From Diadema setosum (taxonomy: Eukaryota; Echinodermata; Echinoidea; Diadematoida; Diadematidae), in contig CM067062.1 of NCBI GenBank assembly GCA_033980235.1, positions 19,436,301 through 19,500,300 on the forward strand: DNA of 64,000 bases, written 5' to 3'. Under the pieces are notes generated by a model. The model did not search any database, was not told the DNA's origin, and saw nothing but the letters and a program-made list of their open reading frames with translations. A program made the position numbers and the translations under genes. Within the stretch, counting starts at the first letter, position 1; the number at the start of each line of letters is the position of its first letter. Shown piece after piece: positions 52,279-63,020 of this stretch.

Positions 52279-53002
52279 ATTAAGGCTGAAATGGCTTCTC
52301 AAATATAGAATTAACAGAATCTTTTTCATCTTTCCGCCTTCTGAAGAATATGGAATATATCATATTCATTCCTTTCTTTCTGATCGCTTTGAATTTAAGT
52401 GCCCATCAAGACAGTATATAGTTTACAATACATGTAAGGTTATGAAGTTTTTTGTTATTGATTTTGTTGAATCAAGTGATATTTCGACAAATGGGTTCAA
52501 ATGCAAGCGGAATATCCTATCATTTTGCATCATTGCCATCAGTACATACTCCTTGGAGGGATAAGTAATGCAGATAGTAAATGCAATAAAAAAGTTGGAA
52601 AGGAAGCCATCCTTATCATACGGACACACGGTTTACACTGCCGCTTTAATCAAATGACATGTTCACATCTTCTGTAGATAATCATCGTCGTATCATCATC
52701 TAGTTGTGAGCACTCCGCCAACAATCGTTTTAAAATATTCTATCCAGTGCATTGAGATTGACAGGCACCTTTAAGGACTGCTAAATCAAGATACCATATT
52801 TAAGCGAGATTATGAATAATATCATACAAAATTTTTCATTATTATGATTATTCGGTGGCCCAATTTGATTTACAGCCCTTACTGATTTCAGTGACTCACC
52901 CACGTGAGGCGGCGATGTCTACCTAAGAGGATGAACTGAAAAAGAAAACTCTACTCCGGACTTTGAATCATAAACAGACAATTACACACCCACGCATATC
53001 TG

Positions 53003-53006
<4 letters not shown>

Positions 53007-53052
<46 letters not shown>
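53007..53052. repeat. (AT)n microsatellite
   Basis: About 46 bases of alternating A and T in intron 4. Confidence 0.95.
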
Positions 53053-53055
<3 letters not shown>

Positions 53056-53551
53056 CAACGTATATATATTACATACACTTTAATGTATTACATTGGTTAT
53101 ATTTATGTATAAATGTATGTATCATGTATATATCTGTGTGTATGCATAATATGTATCTTACAAACATACGCGCTCGCACATTGATATAATCATTTGTATA
53201 TATCTGAGTGTCATTGTCTGTCTGTCTGGCTGCCTGTCTGTCTGTGTGTGAATGCCTCGTCTTTACTGTGAATTCAATTGAATAAAACGGAGCTGCATTC
53301 ATGAAGGAAAGCATTACACGCATGATCTTCACTCAGCTCTCTCATGCTATTCCTGCCGATGATAAAACGAAGACCTTGCAGACAGTCAAAAGGTATTATG
53401 ACCTATAATTATTTTGACTATAATCTTCCTCTCTTTCGGAAGATGTACTTCTCTTTTTTATGAGAAAGTGCGTGTTTGAAAATTGGGCAAGCTTAACACC
53501 ATTTTAGTGTTTAACCTCAACAGCAACTTCATTTAACAAACAGGAGTTATC

Positions 53552-53553
<2 letters not shown>

Positions 53554-53601
<48 letters not shown>

Positions 53602-53606
53602 TATAC

Positions 53607-53638
<32 letters not shown>
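53554..53638. repeat. (AT)n microsatellite with ATAC interruptions
   Basis: About 85 bases of AT repeat broken by ACAT and GTAT units, in intron 4. Confidence 0.95.
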
Positions 53639-53642
<4 letters not shown>

Positions 53643-54904
53643 GAATTTTTTTGTAATGTCCTTTTCTAAGCAGCAGCGCACCACTTGATTTGGCTAATTT
53701 GGAACGCTCCTATATATGGACTTCTGAATTAGCTTTTAAATGTTTTTGCTAAAGTTTGATTTGCTGGATTTTACATAATTGCCGTGTAAAAAACCCCAAA
53801 AGCAACAACAACAAAAAAAATGTTACATTGACTTTCTTTCCTGGCTTTGATTAACTGATTTATCTGACGGGGAAGAGATACATGCTGTCAAAATGATTTA
53901 TATTTGTATTAAATTCATGTGACAGTAAGCTCTCATTTGTGCGGGGTTGCGAAATCATATTCAATGCCGACAAGCCAAGCCCTTCTATGGAAACAGAAGC
54001 CTGGTGGTTGAATTAGACCAATAGATGTTTTTTGATACTTCAGTTGCTCTGTGGTGGCGCATTTCCACTCTACCAAGGAAAACAGTCACATTCAAACATG
54101 TTGCTCCTGTGGCTATATATCTTATTCAGGAAAAAACAACACAGTGTTAAAATAATCACGTAAATCAAGAATGTGTTTGTTTTAAGACAGGAATCAATTA
54201 CCTTCAAACCTTTTTCTGCAAATCACATAACAGCAATGCTACATTAGGATCGTATGAAACCCGTGGACATTTTGGGCATATCGCTATGCACAAAAACGGC
54301 AGTATGATAGATCGGATAGACCACGAGTGAAGTTTTGGGATAAGATTTCATTTTACGATCAATGCGCCCAGCCGGGATTTGGAAAAACTACACTTAGTTT
54401 AAACATATTACAGTATAAAGCCACATGTAAGCGGACGCAAAGAAAATCGTCGCCATTGTAATATGAGTAAAGCTTCGTTTTCGTTCACTCTTAAGGATAG
54501 GTTGAAAGAAAATAAAAATCTCGTATGGATTTCCCGTATGGCCACAGGAGATATAGGTCTCCAACGACTGAACTCCCAAGCTGGTCTGGTAATTGAAAAA
54601 AACAAAACCGTGTAAGCTAAAGTGAGCCACGAAATTCTGGTTTCTCGATTCATTTCTTTAAACCGGATTTTGGGTAATGTTCTCATAATACGGCTGTTTC
54701 GCTTAGAATTCATAGATTTGAAACTTGGCCAGGTATTACTCTTGTGAGCTGGCGATGTATGCAACAAGCAAAGCGAACAGTCAGAGAAGACAGACCCGTG
54801 CATTCCGTCGAAACAGTATATCGGTGGGGATGAGGATTGGGCTTTTAACTTTCTGCGACATACCAAGAAAACACTTGTGAAATAGTACAGAGCATATCAT
54901 TTTA

Positions 54905-55094
54905 AGAGGAATTCAAAGTTTATTCGACATGTTCGATGAAAATCGGGTTTGGAGTGACTGTGACATCCAAAAAACAAAGTAAAACAAAGCGATCGTAATA
55001 AAAGGTGGGTCCCAGAGTTTATTAGAATCGCTCTGTTTTGGATATCTCAGCCATTTCAAAACCAATTTTCATCAAATAAATGTTGAATTCCTCT
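54905..55094. mobile_element. MITE with AGAGGAATTCAA inverted ends
   Basis: The left arm AGAGGAATTCAAAGTTTATT runs on to GATGAAAATCGG, GACATCCAAAA and AAGCGAT. The right arm read inward gives AGAGGAATTCAACATTTATT, GATGAAAATTGG, GATATCCAAAACA and AGAGCGAT. Arms of about 70 bases, with indels, nearly fill the 190-base element. TTAA precedes the left end, but the right flank is TCAA, so a TTAA duplication is only half supported. It is non-coding. Confidence 0.75.
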
Positions 55095-55414
55095 TCAATT
55101 ACACGTTCTTTCATATTTCATAAGAGGTTTCTCATTATCTCACAAAATATTTTTATATGGTAGGATGTTTTGCAATACAACTGACCAACACATATGCATC
55201 AAAAGTGATATCTCGAACATTTTGTAAATCACTGCTCCCAAAGGTAAACCATGCTTTCAAGAGCAGGATTTTCTGAAAGGCTTTCCTGTGGAAGATAATC
55301 ACATGCATGTGTTATAGTATTTTGTATATTGTTTTATTAAAAAAAAAAATGTTCTTTTTCAGTTTGTTAGTCTCTCAGTTGTTTGTTTCATAGTTTTCTT
55401 GTTGCCAAATGTTA

Positions 55415-55416
<2 letters not shown>

Positions 55417-55453
<37 letters not shown>
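55417..55453. repeat. (TG)n microsatellite
   Basis: About 18 TG units in intron 4. Confidence 0.95.
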
Positions 55454-55460
<7 letters not shown>

Positions 55461-56110
55461 AGTGGTAAAGCACGTTTGTACTGTCTGCAACATTGCTTGA
55501 AGGTAATGGTTATAAATAAAGAAAAACTTTGCAAGCAGACTATGAAATAAATAAAATGTTCGCTGATCATTTAAAAATATGTCTTTAATGAAATTTAGGA
55601 TTATCACGAAATTGTCTGTTTTTGTTGTTTATGTTTTTGCCCACTTGCTCATGTTTGATTAAAGTTGCTCAAATCCTATAGAAAAAAAAGATACACACAC
55701 TGCTTGTCTGGAAGTAACAGAATTGTTTAGAGTATAGCTCAGTGGAGTAACACTCGAGTGCTCCGATTGTGTAATAAACCATCCAGTTATCAGGAAACAT
55801 ACTTAGTGGTGTATTTCATGAAGCACGGCAACACTAACGCTGCTTGATGCTAACAACCGACATAAATCAAATCCAACGCAGAAGTAAATTTAGTAAAGCA
55901 GAAGCGAGTCTAGGATTCGTCGCAAAACGCACCGTACAGTTAATCTGCTCCAATGAGCAACTCCGCTAAAAGATTGCATGCGACCGTACAATATCATGGA
56001 ACGGATTTTAAACGCAAGTCATCAATCAAAACTGTAAGCGGAAATGTAAGGCAAAACCTGTTGTAACAAAGCCACAGCAATCTCAAAGGTATACTAGACG
56101 TCAGTGGGAG

Positions 56111-56129
56111 TTTTTTTTTTTTTTTTTTT
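56111..56129. repeat. T19 homopolymer
   Basis: An unbroken T run in intron 4. Confidence 0.93.
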
Positions 56130-56264
56130 GAATGACATAGGTCTTACATCATGCATGGTATAGAAATACAACCGCACGGTCAATCGATTAGCGTAAATTG
56201 TTTGGCAAAGTTTATACTTTCTAGAGTTCTCCTATGCACCCCACAGCGCCTCCCATTTCTTTTA

Positions 56265-56307
56265 TCTTCTTCTTCTTCTTCTTCTTTTTCTTCTTCTTCT
56301 TCTTCTT
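56265..56307. repeat. (CTT)n microsatellite
   Basis: About 14 CTT units with one interruption; it gives a poly-Ser frame that is not a gene. Confidence 0.93.
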
Positions 56308-56502
56308 TTACATATATATTCGTTTCGTTTATTTCATTTCCAACAAAGAGTGACAATGTACAGCCATATCACGAGAAAAGAACACATAATACAATATGAA
56401 AATAAAAATACAATGTTCTCAATACGTCGAAATATCAAACACCATGAACGAAAGAAGGAATGAATAAGCGTATACATGTTATTTACTGCGTACTGTGTTA
56501 TT

Positions 56503-56504
<2 letters not shown>

Positions 56505-56540
<36 letters not shown>
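56505..56540. repeat. (AT)n microsatellite
   Basis: About 36 bases of AT repeat, followed by a CTTCTT-rich stretch. Confidence 0.93.
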
Positions 56541-56546
<6 letters not shown>

Positions 56547-57372
56547 TCTTCTTCTTTGAAATCTTGTACTTCTTTCTCTTCTTGTAATCTTCTTCTTTCC
56601 CTGTTTTCCTACACACTCCCTCCTCAATAAGTCATTAACTGAAGAACTTACGCGCAATGATCATGATAAAACAGGCGGTTTCCCGGTAGTATTTATATAT
56701 TCTACCAATATTCAGATGCATTCACTGGGGTACTAGTACCTTGTCGCAGGTCTTTTTTTCCTTTCGCGTATATTAACACGTGTTCAGACGACACAAGCAA
56801 ACACACAGATACAGACACCAATACACATACATTAATGATAAATGTACACACACATACTTAACCCCTGAGCACACACTGTCAGCTTTGTGAGCATTCGCAC
56901 ACAGTGTCTCAATATGGAGAGACAGTGTGTGTGTGTGGGGGGGTGTGCGTGTGTTCCAAACTTAGAAAGAAATGCAGTAATGCGCGCAAAATTGTGAACA
57001 CGTGATTGACAGGTAATTAAATATGTCACAATCCAATAAGGGCTGCCATCTAGGGATGAAAACTGATCCTGTGCTTAGGAGACATGAGAAAATAATATCA
57101 TTTTTGTTCTCTCTGCAAAATGTTGCAAGAAATATTACCGATACTACTTTTTTTTAACTGAATTTTCTCAGGTATTGCTTTCGAAAATTTTTTTTAATCC
57201 AGCTGCGATGAACAAAAACCATTTTGACCTGATAGATTATATTGGGAACGAAGATGGGAGAAACAATAAAATGAAATTTTTCGTAGAAAGCTGGCTTAGA
57301 ACGTCAGAATTCAGATCATTATAAAAACACATAATGGCTGTAAGAAGATGAAGGGATACAGTGCGCCCTTAC

Positions 57373-57448
57373 CGTTTCCTGTGATGATGGCATCGTCTGT
57401 TCTACAGTCTTCGTCTGATTGGCACTTTTCACGGTCGATTTCTGGATC
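57373..57448 (-). CDS. P2RX: P2X receptor exon 4
   Basis: The exon reads DPEIDREKCQSDEDCRTDDA, IITGN and one base of Gly, which the next exon completes to give the NGIKTGRC junction. The EKC and DC cysteines are the second and third of the ten conserved ones and lie in the head domain. This part is variable between P2X subtypes, so the assignment rests on cysteine spacing, phase and the perfect join with both neighbours. The acceptor ends GGTCTTTCCAG and the donor is GTAAGG. The block is acidic and slightly shorter than in vertebrate P2X4. Confidence 0.93.
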
Positions 57449-58497
57449 CTGGAAAGACCGACAAAGAATTAATTACAAGATGTATTATAAACATAAATTA
57501 ATAATGTAATGATGAATGAATAAATGAATGAATATGTAGATAAATAAATAGATAGAGAGATAGTAATACATGTAGATAAATAAATGAATAAATAAATATA
57601 TGATTATTAAAGCGTAACAAAAAAGAGGGAGCTAGAGGAAGAGAGGCATAACTTAAAATAATGGAATAATGTAAGATAAAGGTACAATATGGACGTTTTT
57701 GCGTGTTTGTGTATTTAAAAAGTAAATTGCTCATCAGTTCATGTGAAAACATTGTGAAACATCCGTCGTAAAAGGCGTATCCAACAAATCAGTTGTTTGA
57801 CTCAAGTGTTGCTAAAAGAACGGTTAAATGTCTCGTATACAGTGTTTCTACAGGCTTTCGTTCTACTGTAAACGTAACTTATACCGTGCTGAATAGATAA
57901 CTAATTGAGAGCTGATATAAAAAATATGTACTCCCATGGAGAAAAAAAAATCGCATTCAACGCGATTAAGCTTGCATTCCGCATTTGCTGAATATTGGAC
58001 ACAGTCGTAACTGTTACAGCAAAATGTTGTTCATTGCTCCATGACGAAAGTAAACGCGAGTAAAGTGAATGAACTCTGGAAATCTACAAGGAAAATTTAA
58101 TGTTAAAAAGGGGGGAGCGCAAAATGTCGAGGAACATTGAGAGAGCTAGATGTAAAACCAACGAGAAAGAGGAAGTGGATGACAGTAGACTAAACAAAAT
58201 GTCAGGAATGCCTCATGAAAAGCAGCGAGAAACTAAAAACAGAAAATGTTGAATTAATACAAATCAAATGCTCTGAATGTATGTGATTCAATTCAATTCA
58301 ATCCAATCTAACTCAATTCTCAACCGATTTAGCCATTCAACAATGAAGAAAAACACACACAAGTTGATAAAAGCCACGAAATGGTTACTTATAAAAGAAA
58401 AACTAACAAAAAACAAAAACGGGCGAGCAAGAGGGGTGCAGAATGCATGGGTAGTGAAGAACAATATGTACTAAAAAAAAAAATGGGCGGGACTTAC
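57449..58497 (-). other. P2X intron 3
   Basis: A 1.05 kb intron with a TAAATGAA-type low-complexity block near 57508-57600. No other feature is seen. Confidence 0.85.
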
Positions 58498-58569
58498 TTC
58501 CGGACACGCCCCTCTCGACTGCATTGGAGATAAGACCATGTTCGTCATCACAAAGAAGCCGTTCGTTTG
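58498..58569 (-). CDS. P2RX: P2X receptor exon 3
   Basis: These 24 codons read QTNGFFVMTNMVLSPMQSRG and ACPE. The FFVMTN...L.....G.CPE pattern is one of the most conserved P2X signatures, and the Cys is the first of the ten ectodomain cysteines. The acceptor is TTTCTTTCACTAG and the donor is GTAAGT; the exon is phase 0 at both ends, and 72 bases is the usual size of P2RX exon 3. It is preceded on the previous exon by DYVIPAQ. Confidence 0.97.
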
Positions 58570-59518
58570 CTAGTGAAAGAAAGCCCGATGAACTGGTGAT
58601 GATTTATCGTGACATTTCATCTTCGTCATCAATTATCGTGTTTAAAAATAATGCAGCTCACTGTTTTTGTTATCTTCTGATTAAAGTTACGTTCACACGG
58701 TGATCCTTAACCTCAAGGATAAGCTAACTTCGAGGATAAGATCTATGGGGCGCCAAGTGTCGCACGGTCAATTTCCTTAAGATTATTATCCTCGAGGTCA
58801 AGGATCACCGTCTGATTGTAACTTTAGAGATACATGTATATGGTAATATATAGGGATTCACTCATACAAAAAAAAAGGAAACCTGATGAACTTTTAGCTA
58901 CGTTAATATCATATCACTTTTATAATCTGTCGGATTCATAGGATGTTACCGATATGAATAAAAAAAAAAACATTAAATTTTGACATTTTAACGAAGGTAT
59001 AAATACTCTCAAAGCGTTTACTATTAATCAATCACATAACTTAAGTGCACATTCTCTTCTTTCTGTCGTAACTTGATTTCTATTGATTTTACTAAACTTT
59101 TTAGCCAGAAGATTTGATTTCTATCTCATACTGCATTTGTGTCTGCAGTGTAGGAATTAACAAAATGTGAGTTAATATCTTGTGCGCTTTCTCTTTATCA
59201 GCACTACATAATATGACCAATAAACTTGCCTTTCTTTACCTAAAATGTGTGAAAAAAAATCATCAGATCCTATAAAAAGAAAAGAAGACAACTTTAAGCA
59301 GTTAGACCAAATAGGTGTCATAGAAATAACAATAAGACTTCCCCCATTCCAAATGGTGAAATATAGATAGAATTTCTTTTTACAATTTTCTAGCCATTTA
59401 TTTTTTTTTTTTACCACCGTAAAAAGACAGGTCCATTGCACAATTGCTGATGTGCTGTGACCTTCAAAACTTGTTTTGTTTCGCTTTTGTTTTTTCAAAG
59501 AGACGTTTCATTGTTTAC
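58570..59518 (-). other. P2X intron 2
   Basis: A 949-base intron that contains the TA-flanked MITE at 58682-58827. Nothing else is seen. Confidence 0.85.
58682..58827. mobile_element. MITE with TAAAGTTAC ends in P2X intron 2
   Basis: The left arm TAAAGTTACGTTCACACGGT, GATCCTTAACCTCAAGGATAA is mirrored by the right arm, which read inward gives TAAAGTTACAATCAGACGGT, GATCCTTGACCTCGAGGATAA. That is 41 bases with about six differences. Ends in TA fit a Tc1/mariner-like or similar TA-duplicating element. It is 146 bases long and non-coding, starting about 110 bases upstream of exon 3. Confidence 0.85.
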
Positions 59519-59696
59519 CTGGGCAGGTATGACGTAATCGGGGACATCCCACACTCTGTTGTAGCGCTCTGGAAAAGGTGTTCGTAGCTTGGAAGAATTG
59601 GTGATGTTTGTGTAAGCTACCCCTTTAAGCTTGGACGTTGCAGACCCTTCGACCGTGTCTATACTTTGATAGCCTTTCTGCCAAATGATTACATAC
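59519..59696 (-). CDS. P2RX: P2X receptor exon 2 (TM1 end and start of ectodomain)
   Basis: After one base that completes a codon from the missing exon 1, the frame reads YVIIWQKGYQSIDTVEGSAT, SKLKGVAYTNITNSSKLRTP and FPERYNRVWDVPDYVIPAQ. KGYQ...D, the TSKLKG block and WD..DYVIPAQ are P2X hallmarks. The two Lys of SKLKG match the ATP-phosphate-binding pair (zebrafish P2X4 K70 and K72). NIT and NSS are possible N-glycosylation sites. About ten residues (LRTPFPERYN) sit before RVWD where vertebrate P2X4 has fewer. The acceptor is GATGTTCTACAG and the donor is GTAAAC. The intron falls inside TM1, as in P2RX7. Confidence 0.97.
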
Positions 59697-60719
59697 CTGT
59701 AGAACATCACAAAAACGACACAACAAGAGGCAAAATTATTAGAGTCAAAAGTTTGTTCCGTAACCTTGTGGGTTGTACATTAAACGAGGATGTCAAGTAT
59801 TCAGTCCTTGTCATGACATTTGTATTATATGATTATAGACTTGTATATGTGACACAATTTATATGCGTGTTGATGTTTTTTGTGGTTGTGTGTGTGTACG
59901 TGTGTATGCACACACACGATACAGTACATAATCGTAGATTGGACAACACATGCAAAGTGTTTTGCACACTACAATAATGGTGCAAAAGTCCCTTGAAATT
60001 AATCATTTATATTATCATCATCAAAATTATTATGATATTATCATTATCATAAATAGCAACACTGTGATCACTTTTCACAGCACTTTTGAGATTAGTCCCC
60101 ACAAAAACGACAATGTTGACTGTTAAAATACGTACTATGTAGACCCTCGTTTTTACCTATTGCACCCATATCATGTCCCGCATGAAAAATATTGTATAAC
60201 AAATAACACAGAACACTGAGGGCGCTGCCGTTTTTCAGCAAACATTTTACCGATCCCTTCCGCCCATCTCATTGAAACATCCGGAAGAGACAGAATGTTT
60301 AGATGCACATGCTCAACTCACATTAGCACACGTACGCAGAAGCTATTTACATTATTATGACCATAACATAAAACACTCCAGATTATGAGCCGGCTTCGGT
60401 ACCATTTCACTAGTCAGCAGAGGATGCGGATGTTCTTGGAAATATCCTTGAAAGTATGACTTACATAGATGCCCCCATCACGCATCACTTGGCAAACTGC
60501 CTTTTTAATTATATCTGCGTTCATTAGACCACGGAAAAAAGGCATCATTTACATATGAGTTTGACTCACTCATCCCCAACCTAAACCCTCCTTGTCTACC
60601 ACCTGTCTTTCCACCTGTCATTGGGGATATCTCTATCTACTTAATTCCGATCAAAAAGGTACGGTATTTCGAAACAAAAAAAAAAAATCATCGTCGATAT
60701 TTGTTTCTCTCTCCCCCTC

Positions 60720-61184
60720 TTAAAGGGGCATCCCAGACGATTTTCATAATTTCACATCATGTAGTATATATATCGACAGCTCCATGTATAGAGTTGTGGA
60801 ATTTATTGTGGTCCTTGAACAGAGAAACCCATACTCTGAAAAATCTTCAACAAATTACACTGAACAACTTTGATGACATAGGAGCCTCACATATTTCAGA
60901 AATGTAGCAGTGTAATTCCATTACAATACCACTTGCTTAACAAGTTCACCTGTGTAGAATAGATGCACGCCTTCTTTTGTTCTGCTTCATTGAGCCCCAA
61001 CTCATGCATTCTTATGGCGAGGCTGCCATGTCATCAGCCTTGTTCATTGCAATTTGTTATGAATTTTGAAAACATCTTATTCCTCACCCCAATCACTATA
61101 AATTCTGAAACTCTGCACTCATTATAACGAACTTATACTTGCTCAAATGTAAAAGTCTGAAAATCAACTGGAGGTCTCCTTTAA
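60720..61184. mobile_element. TTAA-flanked element (AGGGGCATCC / AGGAGACC ends)
   Basis: TTAA lies at both edges. The left arm AGGGGCATCCCAGACGATTT, TCATAATTTCACAT is matched inward from the right by AGGAGACCTCCAGTTGATTT, TCAGACTTTTACAT, an imperfect inverted repeat of about 34 bases. It is 457 bases long without a transposase frame. The end pattern AGGGG next to TTAA is shared with the elements at 44414 and 49993. Confidence 0.65.
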
Positions 61185-61447
61185 AGGCTCGATAGGGTGG
61201 GGAGAGAAGGGCATGGCCCGATTGAATCGATCCTTCGATCGCTGCCCATCGGGGCACATTCGAAAGCCACGACTTCTGCGCATGCCTGCTAGAATAGAAT
61301 TGCCCGTCAGCGAATAATATTATTTCATGTGTATTGAAGCGTAAGCTCATCGGTAAAGTTCGACACCAGTCATAAAGGTGTACACAATTCTTTACGGAGA
61401 TTTCCAAATGCAAGACAGTGTAATCAATCCGAGTCGGGCCAGCCTTT

Positions 61448-61465
61448 CATTGGTAGCTACCAATG
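61448..61465. repeat. 18-base perfect palindrome
   Basis: CATTGGTAGC followed by its complement half TACCAATG reads the same on both strands. A second GGTAGC-like piece (GCTACC) follows at once. No role is suggested. Confidence 0.8.
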
Positions 61466-62552
61466 CTACCAGGCCATGCTATCGGATATTTTAATAACGA
61501 AGACAGATTATTTTGTCACAGGTCCGGGTTGGTATCTAATGTATCTAAAAGACGAATATTAGATATTTCACCTTGAGTTAACGGCCTGTGGGTACTCGGC
61601 CCAGACGATTTGTACGTAATCATGCTTATTATGACTATAATGTTTGATGTATGTTTGATGTGTGTTCGGCGCATTTACAATACATGAATGCAGATAGTCT
61701 GGTGAGAGTTTCGTGACGTGGGAACTCCACTGCCATCTTTCATCTTTTGAGAATTGTGGCAAAGGTTTGCTTTGGCGACCTTTTCTTCTTCTTTTTTCTT
61801 CAGCGAGCTCAAAATGAAGAATGGGACGGGTGTAACGTCAATTATTAAGTTGCCGAGTTAAATATTTCAGTTGTGTTACCTTCAGATCTACCGCAAGAAT
61901 GCAGTACTAATGACATCAGTGTAACTAAGGGTTGCTTGCACACCTCTTAAAGGTCACATAAAGGAGCCTGCAAAGCATGGTTAGACTGGAGGAGGATTAG
62001 TTTAAGGTATGCGTAAAGCGATACATATTCGCCAGTGATAGTTTTTTTTTTCTCTCTCTCTTTTACTGTAATGCACGTTTTATCTCCAATCTCTCAGAAG
62101 TAGGCCGCTCTCAAGGAACGCAGAGAAATCTTATCGAAGAAGAAAATACAAAACCGTGGCCCATCTAGATCTCTTGTTACGTGTTCTAAATCTCTGGATA
62201 AATCGGGACTATCAAGTTGATCATGCTGATGTAGCTTTCTATTCTTGTGATTGAGCATGTGTGTGTGTTTGTGTGTGTGTGTTTGTGTCTATGTGTGTTA
62301 ATATCTGTGTGTCTGTATTGTATCTCTGATAAATGCCGGGGGAGGGGGTAGGGAGTGGTTCATAAAGTTGGAATCGAATCTCGTTTGCAAATAACAAAAC
62401 GTGCTACATCTTTGGTATGACATGAACAAAACAAAAAAAGTCAAAATGATATGAGCCCCACTCGTAAAGGATCGAGAAAGCTGTTATACAGTGTCTTGCC
62501 ATTCATGGCCAATGTTGATTCTGTTGTCTATAGGAGACTTATTGACATTTTG

Positions 62553-62855
62553 CAGAGACTCCAACCCCAAGCACCTTCTGATCTGGAGATTCTCCCGCCT
62601 GAAACCCCTAGCAAACGGGAGACTCCAAGTTTATTTGTGCGAAGCGCGAAGTTCCTAGGGTTATAGATGCTCTCTGGTGCTATCTAAGGCTTATTTTTGC
62701 AACATACGATAGCAATAAGTAAGAAATCCTTTCCAACGGGAGACATTGAGCCAGGGCGGGAGAAATTAAATCTCAAACGGGAGAACAGGAGATTTTGCAA
62801 AAATGGGTTTTCGGCGGGAGATCTCCCGTCGAAAACGGGAGAGTTGGAGTCTCTG
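62553..62855. mobile_element. hAT-like MITE (CAGAGACTCCAAC ends) with CGGGAGA repeats
   Basis: The left end CAGAGACTCCAAC is mirrored exactly at the right by GTTGGAGTCTCTG. Ends starting CAGAG fit hAT-superfamily elements; an 8-base target duplication is not clear, as the flanks share only ATTTT. Inside, the heptamer CGGGAGA or its complement occurs about eight times, giving several short hairpins such as GCGGGAGATCTCCCG. It is about 303 bases long and non-coding. Confidence 0.7.
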
Positions 62856-62900
62856 ATGATTTTTGCGGTGTGCTTTAAACATAATTACATTTTATGCAGT

Positions 62901-63020
62901 GCGTGGTGTGTGTGCGTGCGCGAGTGTGTGTGTGTGTGTGTGCGTGCGTGTGTGCGTGCGTGTGCGCGTGCGTGTGCGTGTGTGTGTGTGTGTACGTGTG
63001 TGTGTGTGTGTGTGTGTGTG
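62901..63020. repeat. (TG)n/(CG)-interrupted microsatellite
   Basis: About 120 bases of TGTG with regular TGCGTG units. Alternating purine-pyrimidine sequence of this kind can adopt Z-DNA. All three open frames across it are Val/Cys repeats and not genes. Confidence 0.93.

Larger units (their letters stand above)
34581..57372 (-). other. P2X intron 4 (about 22.8 kb)
   Basis: This is the largest intron of the gene, inside the head-domain coding region. It has collected most of the transposon fragments of the window: elements at 34.9, 39.2, 43.6, 44.4, 48.2, 50.0 and 54.9 kb, plus many microsatellites. The longest open frame in it (54408-54866 minus, 152 codons) has no recognisable domain and overlaps another open frame. 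No nested gene was established. Confidence 0.8.
19069..59696 (-). other. P2RX: P2X receptor gene, eight recognised exons (span)
   Basis: This is the span of one minus-strand gene for an ATP-gated cation channel of the P2X family. Exons, in coding order: 59519-59696, 58498-58569, 57373-57448, 34472-34580, 25151-25237, 24638-24779, 22616-22746 and 19069-19225. They total 952 bases and give 317 codons in one frame when joined, with GT donors and AG acceptors throughout. All ten ectodomain cysteines and the ATP-binding Lys, Thr, Asn-Phe-Arg and Lys residues are present. P2X subunits form trimers in the plasma membrane, or in intracellular compartments, and open on ATP binding. The subtype cannot be assigned; the closest match by eye is vertebrate P2X4. 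Exon 1 and the exon(s) for the C-terminal tail are missing. No stop or frameshift was seen in any exon, so the gene looks functional. Confidence 0.95.

Noticed and set aside
54408..54866. Longest open frame of the window (152 codons, minus) and the overlapping frame 54394-54630
   Set aside because: No recognisable family. The overlapping frame has a hydrophobic end that briefly suggested a transporter, but no transporter motif aligns and no splice sites support it.
60460..60545. Minus-strand frame reading into GTAAGT, considered as P2X exon 1
   Set aside because: It lacks an N-terminal Met, the Thr-Pro-Lys-like motif and a hydrophobic TM1 half, and its phase does not fit exon 2.
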